A stretch of 64,000 bases of DNA from Chitinophaga sp. GbtcB8 (GTDB taxonomy: Bacteria > Bacteroidota > Bacteroidia > Chitinophagales > Chitinophagaceae): the NCBI RefSeq assembly GCF_019091455.1, contig NZ_JAGXJN010000015.1, forward strand, positions 62,001 to 126,000. Reading direction: 5' to 3'. The position numbers and the translations under genes are program-made. Of the stretch, positions 52,022-59,427 are shown in pieces. The first letter of the stretch is position 1, and each line of letters starts with the position of its first letter. Below the pieces are notes generated by a model. That model worked only from the letters and a program-made list of their open reading frames with translations, did not search any database and was not told where the DNA came from.

Positions 52022-54811
52022 TTAATGGAACGTATAGTTAAATGAAAGCGAGAAGTTTGTACCCATTTTATATGAATAGAATATATAGTCTGTACCTTCT
52101 TTATAAGCCTTTTTGTTATCCTTGTTCTGATACAATAAATATGGGTTATTAAAGATGTCGGAAATGTTCACCTTTAATTCTGCATTATTCTTGAACAGTT
52201 TTTTGCTCAGCTGCACATCCAGCAGGTTACGGGAATTCTCATACACATCCAGCTTGTTACTGCTGTCATCACCTACCGTATTAATGCGGGGACCAATGCG
52301 ATTATAGAGGATGGTAAGGCCCATGCTATTGGAAGGATCATTCAACTGCAAACCGGCATTCACCAGGTAGGGAGACTGGCCTGGTAAAGGACGCGTTTCA
52401 CCATTGATGTTACGAACGGTTTGGTTCGGATTTTTTATGGAGGAGTGAATGTAAGCGGCATTCAGGAACACGTAAGAGTTGGTACCCCATTTCTTTAACA
52501 GGAACTCCATATTCTTTCTTATTTCCAGCTCAGCGCCTATAGTGTTGGCATTGTCCAGGTTAATATAGGTACGGTCATTATTATCTATACTATACCAGGT
52601 TTCAGAAATGGGATTTTTAAACCGTTTGTAGAACGCAGCTACGGCAAAAGTTTCGCCGGCATGCGGGTACAGCTCATAGCGCAGGTCCACATTGGTAATG
52701 CGCGTTTGCTTTAACGCCGGGTTACCGAATACAGCTGCGGAGTTAAGGAAATCATAGAAGCTGAAAGAAGCTATTTCCCGGAACTCAGGTCTTGCCACAG
52801 TATTGGAATAAGACAAACGCAGGTTGGTCTTTTCAGTTAACGCATATACGATGTTAGCAGAAGGCAGGAAGCTGTTATACGTAGTATCTGTAGTGAAGAT
52901 AGAACCCGTTTGTGTAACAGGCTTCAGCTGCTGGCGGTAAGATTCAAAACGCAGGCCCCAGATCACACGCAGTTTTTCGGTAATAAAATTATCGAAAGCA
53001 AAATAACCGGCGCTCAGGTTAGAGTTGGCTTTGTAGTTATTCTCCGGTGAGCTGTCATCACGCAGGTATAAACCATTACTTCCCAGGTTAGGGGTAGCAA
53101 ACAACAGCTGCGGAGGCATCGTTAAATTATCATAGCTGAAATCAAAGCTCCGGTGGTAAGAGAACGGGCGGTAGTTAGAGGTACGCTTACGGTATTGTTC
53201 AAATACACCCAGCTTCAGCGTTTGCTTGGAATCTTTGATCAGCGGGAACTGGAAAGAAGCGCCACCATTATAAATATTGTCATTTACCTTGGCAAAGGAA
53301 CGGGATGTACCGCCATTCACCGGCTGGTCCACAATGGCGTGATCATTGGTATAGTTGGAAATGCGGATATCCGGATCCTCACGGTTAGTATTGGAGTAGT
53401 TCAGCATCCACTCCAGCTTTTTCTTACCAAAACCATGCTCACCCTGTAAAGTGGAAGAAAGGATGTACCGCTCTACCAAACCGCGCAGAGATGATTGGGT
53501 AACGTAATCAAAGGGAGGTGCGGGATTGGTGGATACACTACGCAGAATAGTCTGATTTTCCAGGATCCGGTTGTAAATATTCTTGAAAGATATTTTAGTG
53601 TTCTTTAAACTGTATGCAAAGTTGGCAACAGCGCCTAAAGAGCTGCTATAACGATTGGTAGTATCCAGGTTATGGCGTTTGTACACATTATTATCTATAT
53701 CATAATCATTACGCTCGGCAAACTCATTCCGTTCTGTATGATAATGTGTAAGGGAAAGAATGTATCCGAACTTCTGCTCATTGCTCCATAGCTTGGTATT
53801 ACCTACTGTTATCTGCAGGTTGGTGCCGGGCATTACTTTTTTCTTATTGTCTACAGCCCAGGTGTTCTTAAAGGCTTTATTAATATCATCCTGCTGTTTG
53901 CCGGTAGCATTATTAAAATCTGTTTGGCCAGGCGCAATGGAAGGCAGCTTGCGGGATCCGTCGTCAAATGTCCAGTAATCGGATTTACCGCGGAAACCGG
54001 ACTTACCATCTTTAAAAGTTGATTGGGTATTATAGCTGGCGCCTATTCCTATGGATATAAATTTCTCATCCGGAAAGTCCCGGGTGTTCACCTGTACCAG
54101 GCCGCCGGCAAAGTCGCCCGGCTTATCCGGTGTAGCAGTTTTATTAATAACAATATTATCTATTAACCCCGAAGGGATAATATCAAAGGAGAATGTTTTG
54201 CGGTCCGGCTCTGTGCTGGGCAGCAGCACGTTATTCATGGTAGCGTTATTATAACGGTCTGTTAAACCGCGTACAATAACATATTTATTATCCTGTATAC
54301 TGGTACCGCTTACACGTTTTAGCACTTCGCCGGTGCTTTTATCCGGTGAGCGGCGGATCTGGTCTGCAGAGATACCGCTGGAAACCGCGGTATTATTTTT
54401 CTGCGCCACATACAGCGCATTAATAGTTTCCTGTTTATAAGAGCCGGTGATCACTACTTCCTTCAGGTCTTTTGACCGGGGTTCGTCCATGATCACATCC
54501 AGGGTAGTTGCGGCGCCCCCTTTTACAGCTACTTCACTAATGGATTTAGTCTGGTAACCCATGTATTTATAATCCACGGTATAGATACCTGCGGCAACGC
54601 TTAGTGTATAACGTCCTTCTACATCCGTTACAGCACCATTGTTAGTTCCTTGCAGCACTACCGTAACACCAATCAGGGATTCGCCCGTTTTTTTATCGGT
54701 TACTTTTCCTACTATTTTACCGGGACTCTGTGCAAATGCGGTGTTTACAAAGCTGAGTACTACTACAAGAAAAACCCAAAGTTGCGCAGGTATAGTTCGT
54801 CTTTTCATCAC
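52022..54811 (-). CDS. TonB-dependent receptor under Pho-like promoter
   Basis: A 929-residue outer-membrane receptor. Signal peptide LWVFLVVVLSFVNTAFA, then a CarboxypepD_reg-like domain at about 33-115 (VGKVTDKKTGESLIGVTVVL), plug at about 135-260 (SADQIRRSPDKSTGEVLKRV, VIVRGLTDRYNNATMN, SGLIDNIVINKTATPDKPGD), and barrel to the C-terminal aromatic FSLSFNYTFH. No SusD partner; the beta-helix lipoprotein gene follows instead. The promoter has six 7-bp repeats of the Pho-like type. Together these suggest import of a phosphorylated compound, but the substrate is unproven. Confidence 0.94.
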   Translation of the reverse strand: MMKRRTIPAQLWVFLVVVLSFVNTAFAQSPGKIVGKVTDKKTGESLIGVTVVLQGTNNGAVTDVEGRYTLSVAAGIYTVDYKYMGYQTKSISEVAVKGGAATTLDVIMDEPRSKDLKEVVITGSYKQETINALYVAQKNNTAVSSGISADQIRRSPDKSTGEVLKRVSGTSIQDNKYVIVRGLTDRYNNATMNNVLLPSTEPDRKTFSFDIIPSGLIDNIVINKTATPDKPGDFAGGLVQVNTRDFPDEKFISIGIGASYNTQSTFKDGKSGFRGKSDYWTFDDGSRKLPSIAPGQTDFNNATGKQQDDINKAFKNTWAVDNKKKVMPGTNLQITVGNTKLWSNEQKFGYILSLTHYHTERNEFAERNDYDIDNNVYKRHNLDTTNRYSSSLGAVANFAYSLKNTKISFKNIYNRILENQTILRSVSTNPAPPFDYVTQSSLRGLVERYILSSTLQGEHGFGKKKLEWMLNYSNTNREDPDIRISNYTNDHAIVDQPVNGGTSRSFAKVNDNIYNGGASFQFPLIKDSKQTLKLGVFEQYRKRTSNYRPFSYHRSFDFSYDNLTMPPQLLFATPNLGSNGLYLRDDSSPENNYKANSNLSAGYFAFDNFITEKLRVIWGLRFESYRQQLKPVTQTGSIFTTDTTYNSFLPSANIVYALTEKTNLRLSYSNTVARPEFREIASFSFYDFLNSAAVFGNPALKQTRITNVDLRYELYPHAGETFAVAAFYKRFKNPISETWYSIDNNDRTYINLDNANTIGAELEIRKNMEFLLKKWGTNSYVFLNAAYIHSSIKNPNQTVRNINGETRPLPGQSPYLVNAGLQLNDPSNSMGLTILYNRIGPRINTVGDDSSNKLDVYENSRNLLDVQLSKKLFKNNAELKVNISDIFNNPYLLYQNKDNKKAYKEGTDYIFYSYKMGTNFSLSFNYTFH

Positions 54812-54831
54812 TGGCTGATAGAATTTGACAG

Positions 54832-54917
54832 CAAAACTATTGCGGGCTTATTACTGCATTGTTAAGCCTGTGTTACCAGAATGTTAAGTTGTTAAAGAAT
54901 TATTAAGAAATTATTAA
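54832..54917 (-). promoter_or_regulatory. Pho-box-like promoter of the second receptor operon
   Basis: Minus strand repeats: TTAATAA (54911-54917), TTAATAA (54900-54906), TTAACAA (54889-54895), then an 8-bp shift to TTAACAT (54881-54887), GTAACAC (54870-54876) and TTAACAA (54859-54865), otherwise 11 bp apart. After 19 bp lies TAGTTTTG (54832-54839), a perfect TAnnTTTG, 21 bp before the ATG. Six repeats make it the strongest array in the window. Confidence 0.7.
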
Positions 54918-54954
54918 GGATAGGGGATTCATGAATTTTATAGAACAGGTTTCA

Positions 54955-55353
54955 TTAACAGGAAAAACCCGGGGGCGCCTGCCGGTTATTCAGCCACAGG
55001 TCCAGCGAAATATCCAGGGTGCTGTTGCCATCTTCCCGGCTCCCATCTGCCGCAATGATCTGGAACAGGTGCTGGCTTTTGTTGGTAAAGGGCTTGTTAT
55101 CTTTTTTATTACACAGCTCCAGGCTGAAGTTGAACTTTTCTTCCAGCTCCTCTTCAAACTCACGCAGGCTCAGGGTTTCATCAATGGGGTATTCTACCAG
55201 CATATCCGCAGGAAAACCGGCTTCCTTCAGGGTATCAAAGGCATTGCCAAGGGAGTTATGCACATACACCGTTACATTACAGCTTAGCAGCCGCTGGAAC
55301 TGCAATTGCAGCAGGGAAATGGTCATTAAAGGGTGAAACTTCAGAACTTTCAT
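54955..55353 (-). CDS. Small protein of unknown function under a Pho-like promoter
   Basis: A 132-residue soluble protein with no signal peptide. It begins with a hydrophobic stretch (PLMTISLLQLQFQRLL), followed by VTVYVHNSLGNAFDTLKEAG, an acidic helix LSLREFEEELEEKFNFSLEL, and a C-terminal part with NSTLDISLDLWLN. I do not recognise a family. Its upstream region has three 11-bp-spaced repeats and a TAnnTTTG box, the same as the neighbouring receptor and phosphoesterase genes. It may therefore be an uncharacterised member of a phosphate regulon. It is not a shadow: the opposite-strand reading here has no family sequence. Confidence 0.65.
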   Translation of the reverse strand: MKVLKFHPLMTISLLQLQFQRLLSCNVTVYVHNSLGNAFDTLKEAGFPADMLVEYPIDETLSLREFEEELEEKFNFSLELCNKKDNKPFTNKSQHLFQIIAADGSREDGNSTLDISLDLWLNNRQAPPGFSC

Positions 55354-55399
55354 CTCAATATGGTATTACTGCATCCTGGCTATAGGATTGTGATTCCGG

Positions 55400-55455
55400 C
55401 AAACTTAACGGCTTACCTTTAATTAAATATTAAGCAGTTGTTATGTTATTGTAAA
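55400..55455 (-). promoter_or_regulatory. Pho-box-like promoter of the 132-residue protein gene
   Basis: Minus strand: TTTACAA (55449-55455), ATAACAA (55438-55444), TTAATAT (55427-55433), 4-bp spacers, then 19 bp to TAAGTTTG (55400-55407), a perfect TAnnTTTG. The gene starts 47 bp farther. The first two repeats deviate by one base from TTAAYAN. Confidence 0.55.
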
Positions 55456-55530
55456 TAACATGATAGCAATTACTTATGCAATTGGGTTTCAAGCGTGCAG
55501 TAGGAGATGGGAAGGATAGCAAATAGGGTA

Positions 55531-56358
55531 TCAGGGATTAAAGCTAATGACTTTGGATACTTCCCAGGGAAGCGGGCTGTCATCATCTTCATCAGGTAAC
55601 ACTACCTTGGTTTTAGTAACCGGGTGCTGGTACAGTTTCCATTCCCCGCTGCTGTATTCCAGTGAGGTCAGGCTCTCTACCCAGTCGCCCGAGTTCATGT
55701 AGGTAACGGTTCCACCGTTATGCTGCATTTCCTTTATAATAGGCTGGTGGATGTGCCCGCAGCACACCACATCAAATTTTTTGTCAATAGCGATCTCTGC
55801 CACTATCTGCTCAAAATCCGAAATAAAACTCACCGCCTGCTTCACACTTTGCTTCACTTTTTTAGAAAACGACAGCTTTTCCCGGCCCAGGCGTTCCAGC
55901 ACGTTATTAACCAGGCGGTTCAGGATGATGAGGATATCATACCCCTTCCCTCCTAATTTGGCCAGCCATTTTGAGTTTTTCATGGTTACATCATATACAT
56001 CGCCATGAAAAAACCAGTGGGCTTTTCCATCCACTTCCAGGATCAGCTTGTTGTCTATGGTAAAATTCCCCAGCTCAAAACCAGCATATTTACGCAGGGC
56101 TTCGTCGTGGTTGCCGGTCAGGTAGTACACATCCGTACCCTTACCGATCATTTTGAGGATGCGGCGGATCACCTTGGTATGAGCCTTGGGAAAATACCGC
56201 TTGCTGAACTGCCAGATATCAATGATATCCCCGTTCAGGACCAGGATCTTCGGGTCAATACTATCCAGGTATTGGACCAGCTCTTTTGCGTGACAGCCGT
56301 AGATCCCGAGGTGTACATCGGAGATCACAACTATATCTAATGGGCGTTTTTCAGACAT
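55531..56358 (-). CDS. Metallophosphoesterase (LpxH/PlcP-like)
   Basis: A 275-residue calcineurin-type dinuclear metallophosphatase. All five motifs are present: SDVHLG (12-17), GDIIDIW (43-49), GNHDEALRKY (79-88), HGDVYD (about 117-122) and CGHIHQP (about 193-199). The closest known groups are UDP-2,3-diacylglucosamine hydrolases and the PlcP phospholipase C. PlcP is a PhoB-controlled enzyme of phosphate-starved bacteria that strips phosphate headgroups from membrane lipids. The Pho-like promoter and neighbouring Pit genes favour PlcP over LpxH, but this is inference. No membrane anchor is seen. Confidence 0.85.
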   Translation of the reverse strand: MSEKRPLDIVVISDVHLGIYGCHAKELVQYLDSIDPKILVLNGDIIDIWQFSKRYFPKAHTKVIRRILKMIGKGTDVYYLTGNHDEALRKYAGFELGNFTIDNKLILEVDGKAHWFFHGDVYDVTMKNSKWLAKLGGKGYDILIILNRLVNNVLERLGREKLSFSKKVKQSVKQAVSFISDFEQIVAEIAIDKKFDVVCCGHIHQPIIKEMQHNGGTVTYMNSGDWVESLTSLEYSSGEWKLYQHPVTKTKVVLPDEDDDSPLPWEVSKVISFNP

Positions 56359-56382
56359 TTAAATCAAGTCAATTCCTTAGTG

Positions 56383-56438
56383 CAAAGAAAAATTTGCTAT
56401 ATTACTTTTATATTAACCCAGTATTAAGGAATTATTAA
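56383..56438 (-). promoter_or_regulatory. Pho-box-like promoter of the metallophosphoesterase gene
   Basis: Minus strand: TTAATAA (56432-56438), TTAATAC (56421-56427), TTAATAT (56410-56416), 4-bp spacers. Exactly 19 bp farther is TTTCTTTG (56383-56390), one base off TAnnTTTG, 25 bp before the ATG. The array is shared with the divergent DUF47-pit operon. Confidence 0.6.
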
Positions 56439-56451
56439 TTCTAACATTTTC

Positions 56452-56483
56452 TTGGACGTATTGGCACCGGATAGCTATTTTTG
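56452..56483 (+). promoter_or_regulatory. Promoter of the DUF47-pit operon
   Basis: TTG (56452-56454), 21 bp, TATTTTTG (56476-56483, TAnnTTTG), 25 bp before the ATG at 56508. The 11-bp repeats lie just upstream, so one array could act on both divergent genes. Confidence 0.55.
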
Positions 56484-56507
56484 CCGCAAATTTCAAACAT
56501 CACCTAT

Positions 56508-57158
56508 ATGGGAGGCTTCAATTCTTTTGTGAAACTTTTTATGCCGAAAGACCGGGTTTTTTATTCATTGTTCGAGGATGTAGCAGCCAACCTGGTGGAA
56601 ATGGGAGAAGTGCTGAATGAGCTGGTAACCACAAACGACCTGAGCATCCGCAAGGACAAAGTGCACCTGATCGAGCGGCTGGAACACAAAAATGACGATT
56701 ATACCCACCGGATATTTGTAGAGCTGGGCCAGAATTTTATTACGCCCTTTGACCGGGAGGATATCCATTACCTGGCAGCCACCCTGGACGATGTGGCAGA
56801 TTATATTCACGGTTCTGCTAAAAGGATTGACCTGTACAAAGTGTATGAGCTGAATGACAGCATCCGTAAGCTGGCAGAGCTGATAAGCCTGGGTGTGGCA
56901 GAGCTGCACAAAGCTATTCACGAGCTGCGCGACATGAAGAACATGCGGAACATTACCGATGCCTGTGTAAAGATCAATAGCCTGGAAAACCATGCGGATG
57001 ACATTTATGACATGGCCATTGCCGATCTGTTTGATACAGAGACCAATGCGGCGGAGCTGATCAAAATGCGTGAAATATACCAGGCGCTGGAAATAGCTAC
57101 GGATAAGTGTGAAGATTGCGCCAACGTAATTGAAACCATCATTATTAAGTACGCCTGA
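56508..57158 (+). CDS. DUF47 (PhoU-like) phosphate-transport regulator
   Basis: A 216-residue all-helical protein of the DUF47/PhoU-like group (YkaA/Pit accessory protein). Typical pieces are FVKLFMPKDRVFYSLFEDV at the N-terminus, IERLEHKNDDYTHRIFVELG, DREDIHYLAATLDDVADYIH and KMREIYQALEIATDKCEDCANVIETI at the end. Proteins of this type are encoded next to Pit transporters and are thought to modulate them. A frame opens at TTG 56481, but this lies in the -7 box, so ATG 56508 is chosen. The pit gene follows after 38 bp. Confidence 0.93.
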   Translation: MGGFNSFVKLFMPKDRVFYSLFEDVAANLVEMGEVLNELVTTNDLSIRKDKVHLIERLEHKNDDYTHRIFVELGQNFITPFDREDIHYLAATLDDVADYIHGSAKRIDLYKVYELNDSIRKLAELISLGVAELHKAIHELRDMKNMRNITDACVKINSLENHADDIYDMAIADLFDTETNAAELIKMREIYQALEIATDKCEDCANVIETIIIKYA

Positions 57159-57196
57159 TCCGCAGGCGGGGGGAATGTTCACGTAATTTCTTAGCT

Positions 57197-58204
57197 ATGA
57201 CCTTTCTGATTGTTATCATTATACTGGCGTTCGTGTTTGACTACATTAACGGTATTCATGATGCCGCCAACTCTATTGCCACTATTGTTTCTACCAAAGT
57301 ATTAACGCCTTTCCAGGCAGTATTGTGGGCGGCCGTATTCAACTTCGCCGCCTTTTTTATGTCCAAATATATTTATGGGGAGTTTAGGGTAGGTAATACT
57401 ATTGCCAAAACCATCTTTGAGCAATATATTACCCTGAAAGTGATCTTTTGCGGGCTGCTGGCCGCTATTGCCTGGAACCTGATGACCTGGTGGTACGGTA
57501 TCCCTTCCAGCTCCTCCCATACCCTTATAGGCGGATTTATTGGCGCTGCGGTAGCCAATGCCCACGGCTCTTTTGACGTGATCAACTATTCCAAAGTAAT
57601 GCCCACCATTTATTTTATAGTGCTGGCGCCCTTTATTGGTATGGTAGTGGCCTTTTTTATTACCATCCTGATCGTAAATATCTGTAAAAGGGCCAACCCT
57701 TTCCGGGCAGAGAACTGGTTCAAACGCCTGCAGCTGCTCTCCTCCGCGGCCCTGAGCTTAGGCCACGGCGGTAATGATGCCCAGAAGGTAATGGGTATTA
57801 TTGCCGCAGCCATGGTGGCACACGGCTCTATTGATAAAATTACGGATGTGCCCAACTGGGTGCCGCTCTGCTGTTTTACCGCCATAGGCCTGGGTACCAT
57901 GAGCGGTGGCTGGAAGATCGTTAAAACCATGGGTACCCGTATTACCAAGGTAACCCCACTGGAAGGCGTAGCTGCGGAAACAGCAGGCGCCATAACCCTG
58001 TACCTCACAGAAACACTGGGCATACCGGTGAGCACCACCCATACCATTACCGGCTCTATTATAGGCGTAGGCGCTACCAAACGCCTTTCCGCAGTACGTT
58101 GGGGGGTAACAGTAAGCCTGCTCTGGGCCTGGATCATGACCATCCCTATCAGCGCCCTGGTAGCAGCGGTAGTGTACTTTATAGTAAATATTTTCATTAA
58201 ATAA
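57197..58204 (+). CDS. pit: Inorganic phosphate transporter, PiT family
   Basis: A 335-residue cation-coupled phosphate transporter of the inner membrane. About ten hydrophobic segments. The two PiT signatures are present: FDYINGIHDAANSIATIVST near the N-terminus (GxxDxxN) and LGHGGNDAQKVMGIIAAAMV in the second half, with VSTTHTITGSIIGVG. Together with the DUF47 protein it gives low-affinity phosphate uptake. Same transcript as the DUF47 gene. The downstream gap has a long inverted repeat. Confidence 0.96.
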   Translation: MTFLIVIIILAFVFDYINGIHDAANSIATIVSTKVLTPFQAVLWAAVFNFAAFFMSKYIYGEFRVGNTIAKTIFEQYITLKVIFCGLLAAIAWNLMTWWYGIPSSSSHTLIGGFIGAAVANAHGSFDVINYSKVMPTIYFIVLAPFIGMVVAFFITILIVNICKRANPFRAENWFKRLQLLSSAALSLGHGGNDAQKVMGIIAAAMVAHGSIDKITDVPNWVPLCCFTAIGLGTMSGGWKIVKTMGTRITKVTPLEGVAAETAGAITLYLTETLGIPVSTTHTITGSIIGVGATKRLSAVRWGVTVSLLWAWIMTIPISALVAAVVYFIVNIFIK

Positions 58205-58216
58205 CGGCAAAGCATA

Positions 58217-58268
58217 CGCGTTTACCGGTTTATTGGCTGCATCTTCTGCGCCAGAGGCGGTAAACGCG
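58217..58268. repeat. Structured inverted repeat after pit
   Basis: CGCGTTTACCG (58217-58227) and CGGTAAACGCG (58258-58268) are perfect complements, 30 bp apart. The loop has a second stem TGGC..GCA/TGC..GCCA. No T-tract follows directly. It could be a terminator or a structured 3' end of the pit mRNA. Confidence 0.55.
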
Positions 58269-58322
58269 CACTTTCCCTCTACGGCCCCAACTTTTTCTTA
58301 TTAAAAATTCCTTTCAACCCCC

Positions 58323-58330
58323 TATTTTTG
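58323..58330 (+). promoter_or_regulatory. -7 box of rfbA
   Basis: TATTTTTG (TAnnTTTG) 37 bp before the rfbA start; the -33 region is T-rich without a strict TTTG. Confidence 0.45.
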
Positions 58331-58366
58331 TGAGATTTTTGTGAAAGATCCAAAAACTTTAGGCAA

Positions 58367-59236
58367 ATGAAAGGTATTATTCTGGCAGGTGGCTCGGGTA
58401 CCCGCTTACATCCTATCACGTATGCTATCAGCAAGCAGATCATGCCCATTTATGATAAGCCCATGATCTATTACCCGCTGTCCACGCTGATGCTGGCCGG
58501 CATACAGGATATCCTCATCATTTCTACCCCGCATGACCTGCCTGCCTTTAAACGCCTGTTTGGCGATGGCAGCCAGTATGGCTTACGCCTGCAGTATGCA
58601 GAGCAGGCCACTCCCAACGGGCTGGCCCAGGCTTTTGTAATTGGCCGGGAATTTATTGGCAATGATAAAGTAGCCCTGGTACTGGGCGATAATATATTTT
58701 ATGGCGCCGGCCTGGGCACCCAGCTGGCCAATAATGTGGACCCGGATGGCGGTATTGTATACGCCTACCACGTATCTGACCCGGAACGTTACGGCGTGGT
58801 GGAGTTTGATGCGCAAATGAAAGCCGTGTCTATTGAGGAAAAGCCTGCCCAGCCTAAATCCAGCTACGCAGTACCGGGCCTGTATTTTTATGATAACGAG
58901 GTGGTGAACATTGCCCGTGACCTGGAACCCAGCCCCCGCGGTGAATATGAGATCACAGATGTGAACCGGGAATACCTGCGCCGGGGCAAATTAAAAGTAT
59001 CCATACTGCCACGCGGCACCGCCTGGCTGGATACCGGCACCTTTGACTCCCTGATGCAGGCCACCCAGTTTGTACAGGTGATTGAGCAGCGCCAGGGTAT
59101 TAAAATAGCCTGTATTGAGGAAATAGCCTACCGCAAAGGATTTATTACCCGGGAACAGCTGCAGGAGCTGGCCAAGCCCCTGCTGAAAAGCGGTTACGGG
59201 CAGTACCTGGAAGATGTATTGAAACAGAAAGTGTGA
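58367..59236 (+). CDS. rfbA: Glucose-1-phosphate thymidylyltransferase
   Basis: A 289-residue nucleotidyltransferase making dTDP-glucose from glucose-1-phosphate and dTTP, the first step to dTDP-L-rhamnose. The signature MKGIILAGGSGTRLHPIT is at the very start, with LVLGDNIFYG, and the C-terminal RGTAWLDTGTFDSLMQATQF and EEIAYRKGFIT. Length is standard. No rfbB, rfbC or rfbD follows; galE is next after a word-repeat element. It probably feeds cell-surface polysaccharide synthesis. Confidence 0.96.
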   Translation: MKGIILAGGSGTRLHPITYAISKQIMPIYDKPMIYYPLSTLMLAGIQDILIISTPHDLPAFKRLFGDGSQYGLRLQYAEQATPNGLAQAFVIGREFIGNDKVALVLGDNIFYGAGLGTQLANNVDPDGGIVYAYHVSDPERYGVVEFDAQMKAVSIEEKPAQPKSSYAVPGLYFYDNEVVNIARDLEPSPRGEYEITDVNREYLRRGKLKVSILPRGTAWLDTGTFDSLMQATQFVQVIEQRQGIKIACIEEIAYRKGFITREQLQELAKPLLKSGYGQYLEDVLKQKV

Positions 59237-59239
59237 TCA

Positions 59240-59427
59240 GGCATTTACGATTTCAGATCTGCGATCTTAGATTTGCAGCAGCAATTAAGATCATTGATCT
59301 TTAAATCGTAAGTTGCAGTATTATAACGTTTACGATTATAGCGTTACTATTAAATTTGGTATTACAATTAGGGACAATCAAATCATAGGCCTGTAAATCG
59401 TAAATCTAAAATCGTAAATCTAAAATC
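59240..59427. repeat. Word-repeat inverted element (AAATCGTAAATCTAA word), abuts galE start
   Basis: Left arm: CATTTACGATTTCAGATC, GCGATCTTAGATTTG. Right arm: CTGTAAATCGTAAATC, TAAAATCGTAAATCTAAAATC. The right arm consists of AAATC(G/T)(T/A)AA words and ends exactly at the galE ATG. The arms pair over about 26 bp with few mismatches. The middle (about 110 bp) is AT-rich and has no gene. Confidence 0.6.
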
